Counted from the stretch's first letter, positions 34,071 through 43,966 are shown. The stretch is DNA of 64,000 bases from CAXNKH01 sp049296795 (GCA_049296795.1 JBAQTC010000011.1:124001-188000), one strand, 5' to 3'. Numbers and translations are program-made. The notes: a model not told the origin generated them from the sequence alone.

Positions 34071-34186
34071 TCTGTCTCCTGTTGAGGGGTTATGAACTGC
34101 GCCAACGACCTGTTTGCGAGCGCCCAACATAACCCAAAAACCGACAGAAAACTATGGAGATAGACCCTAGCCGGAGCTCCAGAATT

Positions 34187-36472
34187 TCAGGGTAGCGGTG
34201 TTAGTTTGGCCACAGACAAGGCCAGCCATTTCACCCCGTGGCGCGTGAAACTGACCTGGGCCCGCGCTTCGTCTCCACTGCCTTCGAGGGTCAACACCTT
34301 GCCCTCGCCAAACTTGTTGTGAAACACTTTCATTCCCGAACGCAAACCATGGTCGGGCTGGGTCTTTTGCAGCGGAACCGGTGGGCTTGAAAAAGACGGC
34401 GTCCCTGTTTCGGCCCAAGCCCGTTGCGGCGCAAATCCCGATCCAAAACCCGGTTTCTTCGGTGTAATCCACTTTAATGCGGTCTCGGGCAACTCGTCGA
34501 AAAACCGGCTTTTGAGGTTGTAGCGGGTTTGGCCGTGCAACATACGGGTTTGCGAATGACTCAGGTAAAGCCGGTTGCGCGCGCGCGTGATCGCCACGTA
34601 CATCAGACGGCGCTCTTCCTCCAGTCCGTCATGGTCGCTCATGGCGTTTTCATGCGGAAACAAGCCCTCCTCCATGCCACCAATGAACACACAATCGAAC
34701 TCCAAGCCCTTGGACGCATGGACCGTCATCAACTGAATGGCGTCCTGCCCCGCTTGAGCCTGGTTGTCACCGGATTCCAAAGCGGCATGGGTCAAAAAGG
34801 CCGCCAGTGGGCTCAAGGTTTCTCCAGTTTCCAAATCCGGCGCCGTGATCAGTTCATCAATCGGCAAAGCCACGGCATCTCGACCAAAACCTTCCTGAGT
34901 CACAAAGCTTTCAGCCGCATTAACCAGCTCTTCAATGTTCTCAATTCGGTCTGCGCCTTCGCGGTCAGCCTTGTAATGCGCGATCAGCCCACTGTTCTCA
35001 ATCACGCAATCAATGATTTCGCGCAAGCTCAGTCCCTGCGTCTGTTCGCGCAGCACATCAATTTTGGCGACAAAAGCCCCCAAATTGGCGCCGGCTTTTC
35101 CGCTCAGGCTGCTGACCGCATCATGAAGCGAGCAACCAATAGTGCGCGCGCTATCTTGCAAGGACTCGATGCTGCGGGCGCCAATTCCGCGCGGTGGGAA
35201 ATTGACGATGCGTAAAAAACTGGTGTCGTCGTTCGGGTTCTCCAGCAGTCGCAAATAGGCCAGCGCATGCTTGATCTCGGCGCGTTCGAAAAAGCGCAGA
35301 CCACCATAGACCCGGTACGGCATGCCGGCATTGAACAGCGCGGTCTCGATCACCCGACTTTGGGCATTAGAGCGGTACAACACGGCGATCTCTTTACGCT
35401 GCACGTCGTCACGCACCAGTTGGCGCATTTCATCGATCATCCATTGCGCTTCAGCAAAGTCACTGGTGGATTCAATCACCCGCACCGGTTCACCCGGTCC
35501 CTGGGACGTGCGCAAATTTTTTCCCAGTCGTTTGCTGTTGTGGCTGATCAGCTCATTGGCAGCATCTAGGATGTTGCTGTAAGAGCGGTAATTCTGCTCA
35601 AGCTTGATCTGGTGTTTGACTTTAAATTCCCGAACAAAATCGGCCATATTGCCAACGCGCGCACCGCGAAAAGCATAAATACTCTGGTCATCATCCCCCA
35701 CGGCCAGCACCGCACTAACGCCCTGAGCGTCGATCGATTCAGCCTGGCCCGAAAGCAACTTGATCCAAGCGTATTGCAGCTTGTTGGTGTCTTGGAACTC
35801 ATCGATCAAGATATGGCGGAAACGCCGCTGGTAATGCACCCGAATCGGATCATTGTCACGCAACAATTCATAACTTCGCAGCATCAATTCACCGAAATCG
35901 ACCACGCCTTCGCGCTGGCATTGTTCCTCATAGAGTTGGTAGATTTCAACTTTTTTCCGACTTTCTTCGTCGCGCACTTCGACCGCGTTGGGACGTAAAC
36001 CATCTTCCTTGCAACCGGCAATGAACCACTGCATCTGCTTGGGAATAAAGCGTTCGGTATCGATCTGAAATTGTTTGCACAAGCGCTTGATGGCACTGAG
36101 TTGGTCCTGGGTGTCAAGAATCTGGAAACTCTGCGGCAAATTGGCGGCTTTGAAATGGGCCCGCAACATCCGGTTACACAGGCCATGGAAGGTACCGATC
36201 CACATCCCGCGAACATTGACCGGCAACTGGGCTGAGAGTCGAGTCATCATTTCTTTGGCGGCCTTGTTGGTAAAGGTCACCGCCAACACGCCTGCTGGTG
36301 AAATCTGGCCAGTGTTTAACAACCAAGCAATCCGGGTGATGAGAACTCGGGTCTTCCCAGAACCCGCGCCGGCCAGAATCAAGGCCGATTCATTCGGTAA
36401 GGTGACAGCAGCGAGCTGTTCTGGATTGAGGTGCTGCAGCAGCGGACTTGTCTGGGAAACATCTGAAAACAT
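34187..36472 (-). CDS. uvrD: ATP-dependent DNA helicase UvrD (helicase II)
   Basis: UvrD unwinds DNA 3'-5' in nucleotide excision and mismatch repair. The 761-residue superfamily-1 helicase shows LNPEQLAAVTLP (Q motif), LAGAGSGKTRVL (Walker A, residues 34-41), LAVTFTNKAAKEM (Ia), IDEFQDTN (II), GDDDQSIYAFRGA (III), LEQNYRS (IV), MTVHASKGLEFD (V) and YVAITRAR (VI). The C-terminal 60 residues carry the Tudor-like VFHNKFGEGKVL segment. The start MFSDVSQTSPLLQHLNPEQ is normal. It is divergent from guaC. Confidence 0.95.
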   Translation of the reverse strand: MFSDVSQTSPLLQHLNPEQLAAVTLPNESALILAGAGSGKTRVLITRIAWLLNTGQISPAGVLAVTFTNKAAKEMMTRLSAQLPVNVRGMWIGTFHGLCNRMLRAHFKAANLPQSFQILDTQDQLSAIKRLCKQFQIDTERFIPKQMQWFIAGCKEDGLRPNAVEVRDEESRKKVEIYQLYEEQCQREGVVDFGELMLRSYELLRDNDPIRVHYQRRFRHILIDEFQDTNKLQYAWIKLLSGQAESIDAQGVSAVLAVGDDDQSIYAFRGARVGNMADFVREFKVKHQIKLEQNYRSYSNILDAANELISHNSKRLGKNLRTSQGPGEPVRVIESTSDFAEAQWMIDEMRQLVRDDVQRKEIAVLYRSNAQSRVIETALFNAGMPYRVYGGLRFFERAEIKHALAYLRLLENPNDDTSFLRIVNFPPRGIGARSIESLQDSARTIGCSLHDAVSSLSGKAGANLGAFVAKIDVLREQTQGLSLREIIDCVIENSGLIAHYKADREGADRIENIEELVNAAESFVTQEGFGRDAVALPIDELITAPDLETGETLSPLAAFLTHAALESGDNQAQAGQDAIQLMTVHASKGLEFDCVFIGGMEEGLFPHENAMSDHDGLEEERRLMYVAITRARNRLYLSHSQTRMLHGQTRYNLKSRFFDELPETALKWITPKKPGFGSGFAPQRAWAETGTPSFSSPPVPLQKTQPDHGLRSGMKVFHNKFGEGKVLTLEGSGDEARAQVSFTRHGVKWLALSVAKLTPLP

Positions 36473-36513
36473 AGATGGATTGTAGAAAGTTCAGGCTGCG
36501 GATTTGAAACCCG

Positions 36514-36519
36514 TAGAAT
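36514..36519 (+). promoter_or_regulatory. Possible -10 box (TAGAAT) upstream of guaC
   Basis: TAGAAT lies six bases before the hairpin that precedes guaC, so a transcript from here would begin with that hairpin. No strong -35 box is visible at 17 bases, which keeps confidence low. Confidence 0.3.
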
Positions 36520-36524
36520 CAAGC

Positions 36525-36570
36525 ACCGGGCCCAAGACTTGTTGTACGCAAGTGGGACCCGGTTTTTTTT
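36525..36570 (+). terminator. Terminator-like hairpin in the guaC leader (possible attenuator)
   Basis: ACCGGG...ACTTG pairs with CAAGT...CCCGGT in a long stem with a few mismatches, followed by eight T residues. It ends 27 bases before the guaC ATG. The gene upstream (uvrD) runs the other way, and on the minus strand the hairpin has no T-run. It therefore can only act on transcripts heading into guaC, or end a short RNA. Confidence 0.65.
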
Positions 36571-36597
36571 GCCCCGCTCTCCTGGAAGGCTGACACG

Positions 36598-37575
36598 ATG
36601 GACATCTTCGACTACGAAAATATTCTGCTGCTGCCGCGCAAGTGTCGGGTGGAGAGTCGCTCCGAATGCGATGCCAGCATCGAACTCGGTGGACGGCGAT
36701 TTCGAATCCCCGTCGTGCCGGCCAACATGAAAACGGTGATCGACGAATCGATCTGCCTCTGGTTGGCGCAAAACGGCTACTTCTATGTCATGCACCGTTT
36801 TGAGCTCGACACCCTGGCCTTCGTCAAGCGCATGCTGGACCACCAGGTCTATGTATCCATCTCGCTGGGGGTCAAACCAAGTGACTACGACACGGTGGAC
36901 CAGTTGGTGGCCCACGGACTGTGCCCCGACTACATCACCATCGACGTGGCCCACGGTCATGCTGACAGCGTGAAAAACATGATCGCCTGCCTCAAAAGTA
37001 AACTGCCACTAGCCTTTGTCATTGCGGGCAATGTGGGTACGCCAGAAGCCGTGATTGACCTGGAGAACTGGGGCGCTGACGCGACCAAAGTCGGGATCGG
37101 ACCGGGCAAAGTGTGCATCACGCGATTGAAAACCGGTTTTGGTACCGGCGGCTGGCAGCTCAGCGCGCTCAAATGGTGTGCCCGGGTTGCAACCAAACCC
37201 ATCATTGCTGATGGGGGCATTCGCGAGCATGGCGACATTGCCAAATCGATCCGCTTTGGTGCAACTTTTGTGATGATTGGTTCATTGCTGGCGGGCCACG
37301 AAGAAAGCCCGGGCCAGACTGTCGAGGTCGATGGCAAGCTCTACAAGGAATACTACGGCTCGGCCAGTGACTTCAACAAAGGCGAGTACAAACACGTCGA
37401 AGGCAAACGAATTTTGGAGCCGATCAAAGGCCAACTGGCCAACACCTTGACCGAGATGGAACAAGACGTACAAAGCTCAATCAGCTACGCCGGCGGCAGG
37501 AAACTTTTGGACATTCGCAAAGTGAATTACGTGACCTTGGGTGGCGACAACGCCGGTGAGCATCTGCTGATGTAA
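36598..37575 (+). CDS. guaC: GMP reductase
   Basis: GuaC deaminates GMP to IMP with NADPH, returning guanine nucleotides to the purine pool. The 325-residue protein shows [19 protein letters not shown] at the start, [14 protein letters not shown], the catalytic cysteine in [10 protein letters not shown] (near residue 175), and [29 protein letters not shown] at the phosphate site. No CBS domains are present, so it is a reductase rather than IMP dehydrogenase. It probably forms its own unit, preceded by the hairpin 36525-36570. Confidence 0.92.
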   Translation: MDIFDYENILLLPRKCRVESRSECDASIELGGRRFRIPVVPANMKTVIDESICLWLAQNGYFYVMHRFELDTLAFVKRMLDHQVYVSISLGVKPSDYDTVDQLVAHGLCPDYITIDVAHGHADSVKNMIACLKSKLPLAFVIAGNVGTPEAVIDLENWGADATKVGIGPGKVCITRLKTGFGTGGWQLSALKWCARVATKPIIADGGIREHGDIAKSIRFGATFVMIGSLLAGHEESPGQTVEVDGKLYKEYYGSASDFNKGEYKHVEGKRILEPIKGQLANTLTEMEQDVQSSISYAGGRKLLDIRKVNYVTLGGDNAGEHLLM

Positions 37576-37610
37576 ACCCGTGAGCGCGAATTCAGCGCAA
37601 TCGCCAAGGT

Positions 37611-38567
37611 CTAGCCCACAGCCCGACGCACCGAAGCCAAGGAACTCAACTGAAGACGTGGGCCAGACTTCATAAACTGACCAGGCAACTCACGCCCCAT
37701 GATGGCTTGCACCTGACGTGCCACTGCAGCCAGTGCCTCGATATTGATGCCGGTCTCGTAGCCGCATTCGTGCAGCAAGTAAACCAAATCTTCGGTGCAG
37801 ATATTGCCACTGGCGCCGGGCGCAAAAGGACAGCCACCTAGGCCACCGATCGAAGACTCGAATTCGCGAACACCCAATGCCAAGCCATTCATCACATTGG
37901 CCAGACCAATGCCGCGGGTATTGTGAAAATGCAAGGCCAGGTTCAAATCAGGAAAGCGCGATCGAATCGCTTCAACCGTGCGACTCACCACGGGTGGCGT
38001 TGCCATTCCGGTCGTATCCCCCAGCGAAATGTGGCGCACGCCTTCGCGCTGGTAAGTACCAATGATTTTGAGCACATTGTCGAGCGAAGTTTCGCCTTCA
38101 AACGGACAACCGAAAGCAGTCGCCACCGCACCGCGAACCGGAATGTTGAATTGGCGTGCAATCGGAATAAATTCAACAAAATCGGCCAGCGCAGCGTCAA
38201 TAGATTTGTTGAGATTGGCCTGGCAATGGGTCTCGGAGGCTGAAACAAAACAAGCCATCATGTCCACTTTAGCTGCAGCAGCCCGCTCGGCACCCCGCGC
38301 GTTGGGCACCAAGGCGGTGAGCCTGACTCCCGGTTTGCGTTGAACCAACGCCATCAATTCGGCCGCGTCAGCCAGTTGCGGGACGGCGCGCGGCGAGACG
38401 AAAGAAGTTGACTCGAAACTGGTGACACCGGCGGCTATCAGTGCGTTCAGAACCTCGGCCTTGGTCTGGGTCGGAATGAATTGAGTTTCAGCTTGAAAGC
38501 CGTCTCGGGTCCCGACTTCGGTGACCAAAACAAAGCGGCTGTCAGTACTCGAGGATGCGGGGTTCAT
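37611..38567 (-). CDS. HMG-CoA lyase-like aldolase (DRE-TIM metallolyase)
   Basis: The 318-residue protein has VTEVGTRDGFQAE (metal-binding Asp), the VSPRAVPQLADAAEL substrate loop, HFHNTRGIGLANV (two His ligands) and GGLGGCPFAPGASGNICTED, the HMG-CoA lyase signature with the catalytic Cys. HMG-CoA lyases cleave hydroxymethylglutaryl-CoA; close relatives cleave other 3-hydroxy-3-methyl acyl-CoA esters. In this operon with an isopropylmalate-dehydrogenase-like gene, an alpha/beta hydrolase and a Bug receptor, a specialised acid substrate is likely. ATG 38567 has GGAGACAAG upstream. Confidence 0.85.
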   Translation of the reverse strand: MNPASSSTDSRFVLVTEVGTRDGFQAETQFIPTQTKAEVLNALIAAGVTSFESTSFVSPRAVPQLADAAELMALVQRKPGVRLTALVPNARGAERAAAAKVDMMACFVSASETHCQANLNKSIDAALADFVEFIPIARQFNIPVRGAVATAFGCPFEGETSLDNVLKIIGTYQREGVRHISLGDTTGMATPPVVSRTVEAIRSRFPDLNLALHFHNTRGIGLANVMNGLALGVREFESSIGGLGGCPFAPGASGNICTEDLVYLLHECGYETGINIEALAAVARQVQAIMGRELPGQFMKSGPRLQLSSLASVRRAVG

Positions 38568-38596
38568 TGCTTGTCTCCATTCAACCAATACTGGTT

Positions 38597-39658
38597 TCAA
38601 ATCAGGTTGATGCGTTTAACGAAGGCTTCGCCCGTGGCACGGGTTCCCAGCTTTCCGCCCACATCTTGGGTTGCTTCGCCAGCGGCCATGGCAGCCACTA
38701 CGCCAGCGCTGATCGCAGCACTGGCCTGAACAAAGCGACTTTGCTGATGGCGCTGACCATACCAGGCCAGCAACATGGCGGCTGACAACACCAAGGAAAA
38801 GGGGTTGGCGATGTCTTGCCCTGCGATGTCGGGAGCTGAGCCGTGGGCCGCCTGACCCATGGCATGCTGGGCACCGGCATTGAGTGAGGCACCAAGCCCC
38901 AGACTGCCCGAGAGTTCAGCGGTGAGGTCCGACAAAATATCGCCAAACATATTGGTCGTCACGATCACGTCGAACCGCTCAGGGGCACGTACCACATGGG
39001 CCATCATGGCGTCAACGATGAAGTCGTCGACCACCACCTCCGGAAACTCCTGGGCCACTTGGTGACAGATGTCGAGGAACATGCCGTCCGCAATTTTCAA
39101 GACATTGGCCTTGTGCACCAGGGTCACGTGTTTTTTTCGAGTCATCGCCAGCTCAAAGGCCGCGCGGGCAATTCTTTCGCAACAGTGCCGGGTAATGCGG
39201 CGCAAAGAAATCACCACATCGGGGGTGATCAGCATTTCACTGCTACCCGACTCGACGTTGCGGTCAGCGTAGAAGCCCTCGGTGTTCTCACGCACCACCA
39301 CCATATCGAAAGGATCCATCCGGGTCGGAACCCCGACGTAAGTACGTGCTGGCCGAATATTGGCGTAGAGGTCCAAGCTCTTGCGGAAAAACTTGGACGG
39401 GTTGATTTCGCCCTTGGACTCGTCCTTGAAATCGTAAGTCGACATCGGACCCAGCATCAAGCCGTCCGCTTGGAGCACCTGTTCCAGCAACTCAGGGCGC
39501 ACGGTAGATCCATGGCGCAACAAGCTGGCGTGGCCAGCGATGTCATGTACCAGTTCCAGACCGAGCTCGAAACGACGGGACACGGCTTGCAGCACGGACA
39601 CCGCCACATCCATGGTTTCAGGACCAATGCCGTCGCCCGGCAAAATGATGATTTTCAT
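38597..39658 (-). CDS. Isocitrate/isopropylmalate dehydrogenase family protein
   Basis: The 353-residue protein starts MKIIILPGDGIGPETM and shows LDLYANIRPAR, VVRENTEGFYAD, VTLVHKANVLKI, VDDFIVDAMM and TNMFGDILSDLTAEL followed by HGSAPDIAGQDIANP. These are the substrate, metal and NAD sites of the beta-decarboxylating dehydrogenase family. It is probably not the leucine-pathway LeuB, because it sits in a catabolic operon; tartrate/malate or another 2-hydroxy acid are possible substrates. It is followed after 29 bases by the HMG-CoA-lyase-like gene. Confidence 0.82.
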   Translation of the reverse strand: MKIIILPGDGIGPETMDVAVSVLQAVSRRFELGLELVHDIAGHASLLRHGSTVRPELLEQVLQADGLMLGPMSTYDFKDESKGEINPSKFFRKSLDLYANIRPARTYVGVPTRMDPFDMVVVRENTEGFYADRNVESGSSEMLITPDVVISLRRITRHCCERIARAAFELAMTRKKHVTLVHKANVLKIADGMFLDICHQVAQEFPEVVVDDFIVDAMMAHVVRAPERFDVIVTTNMFGDILSDLTAELSGSLGLGASLNAGAQHAMGQAAHGSAPDIAGQDIANPFSLVLSAAMLLAWYGQRHQQSRFVQASAAISAGVVAAMAAGEATQDVGGKLGTRATGEAFVKRINLI

Positions 39659-39675
39659 GTTCAGTCTCTCGGAGA

Positions 39676-40668
39676 TTATTCTTTTAGCTTGAGCTGGGCA
39701 CCCTTGACCACGTTGCGCCACATCGCAAGTTCCTCACCCAGGAATTGGTCAAATTCGGCCGGACTGGCCCGCACCACATCAGCACCCTCGTTGAGCAAAC
39801 GATTTCGGAATTGCGGGTTGGACGCCGCATCATTGACGGCCGCATTGATTTGGTTGATGAGCGTAACAGGCGTTTTGGCTGGCGCCACGACGCCCCACCA
39901 GGTCGAAATCTGAAAACCGGGGACACCCGATTCGTTGACAGTAGGCAAATCGGGAAACAGCTTGGAGCGTTGCGTGCTGGTGATCGCCAGCGCCTCAACC
40001 CTGCCGTCCTTGACCAAGGGCAAGATGCTGGGAACGGTGGCGATGAAAAGCTGCACCCGACCCGCTATCAAATCCAACGTAGCCGGACCGCTTCCTTTGT
40101 ACGGCACATGGGTCAGGTTGGCCTTGGTTTTCTGTCGAAACAACTCGCCTGCCATGTGGTTGATGCTGCCGGTACCGGCCGAACAGTAGTCAAGCCCCTG
40201 GGGTCGACGCGCAGCCACATCGAGCAACTGGCCGATATTTTTGACGCCCAGGTCTTTGCTGACCACCACCAACAGCGGGCCACGCCCCAGCATGGCTACC
40301 GACGCGAAGTCTTTGCTCACGTCGTAGGGCAAAGCAGATTCGACTGCGGCGTGGGTCAGAAATGTGGAAGTGGCCAGCATCAGGGTGTAACCATCGGGCG
40401 CCGCTTTAGCCAGGGCCAGGGCACCGATGGCACCGCCACCACCGCCCCGGTTATCCACCACCACCGATTGCCCCAGTTTTTCAGACAAAGACTTGGCCAG
40501 ATCGCGCGCCACGCTGTCGGTGCCACCACCTGGGGCGAAAGGCACGATCAGCGTAATAGCGCGTTTCGGGTAATCCTGAGTCCAGCCCAACAACGGGAAC
40601 AAAATAGCTCCGACCCACAGAGTTCGCTCAAGCCAACGCAGCGAACCGGATGTCGAGCCCAGTCTCAT
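39676..40668 (-). CDS. Bug/TctC-type tripartite tricarboxylate receptor
   Basis: This 330-residue periplasmic binding protein has a hydrophobic leader (LERTLWVGAILFPLLGW, then TQ), then DYPKRAITLIVPFAPGGGTD and VVVDNRGGGGGAIGALALAKAAPDGYTL. Those two stretches are the hallmark of Bug receptors, which bind small carboxylates. No TctA/TctB gene is in the same operon, so it is an orphan receptor that may use the transporter at 43967-46990. The ATG at 40668 overlaps the upstream hydrolase stop (ATGA). Confidence 0.88.
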   Translation of the reverse strand: MRLGSTSGSLRWLERTLWVGAILFPLLGWTQDYPKRAITLIVPFAPGGGTDSVARDLAKSLSEKLGQSVVVDNRGGGGGAIGALALAKAAPDGYTLMLATSTFLTHAAVESALPYDVSKDFASVAMLGRGPLLVVVSKDLGVKNIGQLLDVAARRPQGLDYCSAGTGSINHMAGELFRQKTKANLTHVPYKGSGPATLDLIAGRVQLFIATVPSILPLVKDGRVEALAITSTQRSKLFPDLPTVNESGVPGFQISTWWGVVAPAKTPVTLINQINAAVNDAASNPQFRNRLLNEGADVVRASPAEFDQFLGEELAMWRNVVKGAQLKLKE

Positions 40669-41510
40669 AAGCCCGCCAACTTCAAGGCTAACTTGTGCAA
40701 CCGACTCCAAGGCGCCGACAACTCCTCCAACACGCTGAAGTGATTCAGCCCGGGTAGAGCTTCGCTGATCGGAACGGTTTTTTTACCCCAGGCCGATTGC
40801 ATCAAGTTGTTGTGGCGTAAAAATTCAGCGCTTTCATCACCGCCGACCAGCGAGTAAAGGCGCCGACCTTTGGGCTTGGGCAGCCAAGCGGGGCTGGCCA
40901 AACTGACTTGCTCGGGCGTGAGCTGCAAGCTGTCTTTGAGAAACGGCGTGTTCATGACGGGCTCAAGGTCATACAGGCCCGATATCGACATGGCATTTTT
41001 GACCAAATCCACCGGCAAGTTCGGGTCATAAGCCGCCCAATCACAGGCCAGCAGCATGGTCGCCAAGTGACCCCCAGCCGAATGCCCGATCACGGTGATG
41101 CGGCTGGGATCGCCACCATAGGTAGCAATATGGTTCCAGGTCCAGGCCAAGGCCTTGACCATCTGCAGCACGATATCGGGAACCGTCACCGCAGGACACA
41201 ACGCGTAATTCGGAATCACCACGCAAGCCCCTTGGTTGGTGAAAGCGGGGGCAATAAAAGAGTGGTCGGCTTTGTCCAGCGAACGCCAGTAGCCGCCATG
41301 GATGAACACCACGACCGGCGCATTGGGCTTTTTCGCTGGAAAAATATCAAGCGTCTCCATTGATCCTTTGCCATAGCGAACATCAGCACGATGAATGTGC
41401 GCCGCCCTGGCATCGCTCGAGCCATCAGCCCAGCGCATCAAATGCTGGCCATGCTCGGGCACTAATGCCCGGTTGTTGTACATGCTGTCGAACCAGTCTT
41501 TATTTTGCAT
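40665..41510 (-). CDS. Alpha/beta hydrolase (BD-FAE/kynurenine formamidase-like)
   Basis: The 281-residue hydrolase has an oxyanion motif VVVFIHGGYWRSLDKAD near residue 68, the nucleophile elbow VIGHSAGGHLATMLL near 140, and a late histidine in PGLNHFSVLEEL. The HGGYW form and overall layout resemble arylformamidases and carboxylesterases. It heads the leftward operon hydrolase-Bug-dehydrogenase-lyase. GAGGAG precedes the ATG at good spacing. The substrate is unknown; an ester, lactone or amide feeding the dehydrogenase would fit. Confidence 0.82.
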   Translation of the reverse strand: MQNKDWFDSMYNNRALVPEHGQHLMRWADGSSDARAAHIHRADVRYGKGSMETLDIFPAKKPNAPVVVFIHGGYWRSLDKADHSFIAPAFTNQGACVVIPNYALCPAVTVPDIVLQMVKALAWTWNHIATYGGDPSRITVIGHSAGGHLATMLLACDWAAYDPNLPVDLVKNAMSISGLYDLEPVMNTPFLKDSLQLTPEQVSLASPAWLPKPKGRRLYSLVGGDESAEFLRHNNLMQSAWGKKTVPISEALPGLNHFSVLEELSAPWSRLHKLALKLAGL

Positions 41511-41635
41511 TTTTTCTCCTCTGAGTACCCATCGAATAAGGGCGCTATCTTGGCATAAACCCTAAAAAGGATTTCAAGAAAATCGTGTATTCTGAACCGA
41601 TCGTAAAAACTAACGATGTCGAGGAGATCCAAGCC

Positions 41636-42508
41636 ATGAGACTAAGCGCACAACAACGAGAGCAATTTGACCGTGAAGGTTACTTGTTTTTCCCAGGACT
41701 GTTTAACGCCGAAGAAACCCGCCACCTCACCGATGCCGTGCCCGACTTATACAGCCGACGCGAAGATTACAACGTCAGAGAAAAGGGGTCGGATGCGGTG
41801 AGGACTAATTTTGCCGCCCATATGTACAGCGAACCATTTGCCCGGCTGGCGCGTCATCCGCGAATGATCGAGCCGGTCGAGGATCTGTTCGGCGAAAAAC
41901 TCTACATGCACCAGTTCAAGATCAACGGCAAGATGGCTTTTGAAGGTGATGTCTGGCAATGGCACCAAGACTATGGGACCTGGCTCAACGACGATTTGAT
42001 GCCAACCGAACGCGCCATGAACGTCGCCATTTTTCTGGACGATGTGAACGAATACAACGGCCCCTTAATGTTCATTCCAGGCAGTCACAAGCGGGGCGTA
42101 GTCGAGGCCAAACACGACCTCACCACCACCAGCTACCCGCTGTGGACGGTGGACAATGATTTGATTCGTCAACTCGTGACCCGGGCCGGCGGCAAAGACG
42201 GCGGCATCGTTTCACCCAAAGGCCCGGCCGGCTCGATGATTTTGTTTCACAGCTGCTTGGTGCACGCCTCTTGCAGCAACCTGTCACCTTTCAACCGAGT
42301 CAGTGTCTATTTAAGCCTGTGCGCTGTCAGTAACCACATCCGGCGCCACAAGCGCCCCGAGTACATCGCCCACCGTGATTTCACACCTATCAGCTGCCTG
42401 CCCGATGACTGCCTGCTGAAGGACTACCCGGTGGACTTGCCTTGGAAAGATGGCATCCCTTCCAGCGCACTTCAGACCTCGCTCGAAGAACTCGCGTTGG
42501 CGGCCTAA
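41636..42508 (+). CDS. PhyH-type Fe(II)/2-oxoglutarate dioxygenase
   Basis: The 290-residue protein has the phytanoyl-CoA dioxygenase layout: REGYLFFPGLFNAEE near the start, WQWHQDYGTW with the HxD iron ligands near residue 107, FIPGSHKRG, and the distal His in FHSCLVHASCSNLSPFNRVS with an Arg for 2-oxoglutarate. It resembles ectoine/proline-hydroxylase-like members, so a small polar substrate is likely. GAGGAGATCC lies before ATG 41636; a start 17 codons earlier has no such site. An inverted repeat ATCGT-N8-ACGAT (41600-41617) lies just upstream. Confidence 0.83.
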   Translation: MRLSAQQREQFDREGYLFFPGLFNAEETRHLTDAVPDLYSRREDYNVREKGSDAVRTNFAAHMYSEPFARLARHPRMIEPVEDLFGEKLYMHQFKINGKMAFEGDVWQWHQDYGTWLNDDLMPTERAMNVAIFLDDVNEYNGPLMFIPGSHKRGVVEAKHDLTTTSYPLWTVDNDLIRQLVTRAGGKDGGIVSPKGPAGSMILFHSCLVHASCSNLSPFNRVSVYLSLCAVSNHIRRHKRPEYIAHRDFTPISCLPDDCLLKDYPVDLPWKDGIPSSALQTSLEELALAA

Positions 42509-42523
42509 ACCCATCGATCTCTT

Positions 42524-43912
42524 ATGAATCTTTACAGCAAACTGCAGCAGCGTGCTGCTGATAACAAACCGGTTCGGGTCGGCCTGATAGGCGCCGGGAA
42601 ATTCGGCTCCATGTACCTGGCTCAAGTGCCGCGCACGCCGGGCGTTCATCTGGTTGCCATCGCCGACTTGTCGCCCGACACAGCCCGCAGCAACCTGACT
42701 CGAGTCGGCTGGAAGCCAGAACAGACCCAAGCTGCTTCAGCCGAAGCGGCCATCAAGACCGGGGCCACTTGGATTACCGACGATTGGAAGGCGCTGGTCT
42801 CCAACCCCCAAATCGACATCATCGTGGAATGCACCGGCAACCCCATCGCCGCTGTGGACCACATCCTTCAAGCGTTTGAGCACGGCAAACATGTAGTCAA
42901 CGTCACGGTCGAGGCCGATGCTTTTTGTGGACCCTTGCTGGCGCGCCGGGCTGTTTTGGCCGGCGTTGTGTATTCGCTGGCTTTTGGCGACCAGCCGGCT
43001 TTGATTTGTGACCTGGTGGACTGGGCCCGCACCTGCGGTTTTCCCGTGGTGGCCGCAGGCCGCGGGCATAAATGGTTGCCTCATTTCAGCGAGTCAACGC
43101 CCGACACGGTTTGGACCAACTATGGCCTGACCCCTGAGCAAGCCACGCGCGGCGGACTCAATCCCAAGATGTTCAACAGCTTTCTGGACGGCTCCAAGCC
43201 CTCGATCGAAAGCACAGCCGTGGCCAATGCCACGGGCTTAAGCGTCCCAAGCAACGGACTGCTCTACCCGCCGGCCAGTGTCGAAGATATTCCTTATGTC
43301 ACCCGCCCGATCGCTGAGGGCGGCGTACTGGAGCGCAAAGGCATGGTCGAGGTTATTTCTTCGCTCGAAGCCAATGGCCGCAAGATTCCTTACGACATTC
43401 GGATGGGCGTCTGGGTCACGGTTGAGGCCGAAACCGACTACATCAAAAACTGTTTTGAAGAGTACAACGCCCACACCGACCCCAGCGGCCGCTATTTCAC
43501 GCTCTATAAGCGTTGGCATTTGATTGGGCTGGAGGTCGGGGTCTCGGTGGCCTCGGTCGCGTTGCGCGGAGAACCTACCGGTGTCGCCACCTGCTGGAAT
43601 GCCGACGTGGTGGCCACCGCCAAGCGCGACTTGTTGCCTGGTGAAATGCTAGACGGAGAAGGCGGCTACACCGTTTGGGGCAAATTGCTACCGGCCCAGA
43701 CTTCGGTTCGACTCGGTGGCCTGCCCCTGGGTCTGGCACACAACGTGAAGCTGATTCGCCCCGTCAAGAAAGGCCAGTCCCTGAGCTGGGCTGATGTGGC
43801 CATGGACCAGACCACCCATGCCTATTTGTTGCGTCGCGAAATGGAAACCGTGTTTGGCCAGGGCAATCCGACGGGCTCCGATGTCACCCAAGTTACAGCC
43901 AGGTTTGGCTGA
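42524..43912 (+). CDS. COG4091-type homoserine dehydrogenase-like oxidoreductase with SAF domain
   Basis: The 462-residue protein begins with a Rossmann domain (RVGLIGAGKFGSMYLAQV near residue 18, DIIVECTGNP near 105, HVVNVTVEADAFCGP) and ends with an SAF-like domain (WNADVVATAKRDLLPGEMLDG, near 360-380). This combination matches the COG4091 'predicted homoserine dehydrogenase' group. These occur in catabolic or cell-surface sugar loci and probably oxidise a hydroxy acid with NAD(P). It follows the PhyH gene by 15 bases, so the dioxygenase product may be its substrate. Confidence 0.8.
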   Translation: MNLYSKLQQRAADNKPVRVGLIGAGKFGSMYLAQVPRTPGVHLVAIADLSPDTARSNLTRVGWKPEQTQAASAEAAIKTGATWITDDWKALVSNPQIDIIVECTGNPIAAVDHILQAFEHGKHVVNVTVEADAFCGPLLARRAVLAGVVYSLAFGDQPALICDLVDWARTCGFPVVAAGRGHKWLPHFSESTPDTVWTNYGLTPEQATRGGLNPKMFNSFLDGSKPSIESTAVANATGLSVPSNGLLYPPASVEDIPYVTRPIAEGGVLERKGMVEVISSLEANGRKIPYDIRMGVWVTVEAETDYIKNCFEEYNAHTDPSGRYFTLYKRWHLIGLEVGVSVASVALRGEPTGVATCWNADVVATAKRDLLPGEMLDGEGGYTVWGKLLPAQTSVRLGGLPLGLAHNVKLIRPVKKGQSLSWADVAMDQTTHAYLLRREMETVFGQGNPTGSDVTQVTARFG

Positions 43913-43966
43913 TTCCTCTTTAATGTTTCGTTGTTGAAATTGATGCTCAAAAAAGGAGATGCAATC

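Noticed and set aside
38996..40743. Two long plus-strand frames opposite the IPMDH-like and Bug genes
   Set aside because: Shadows; the minus-strand products carry clear family motifs and an operon layout.
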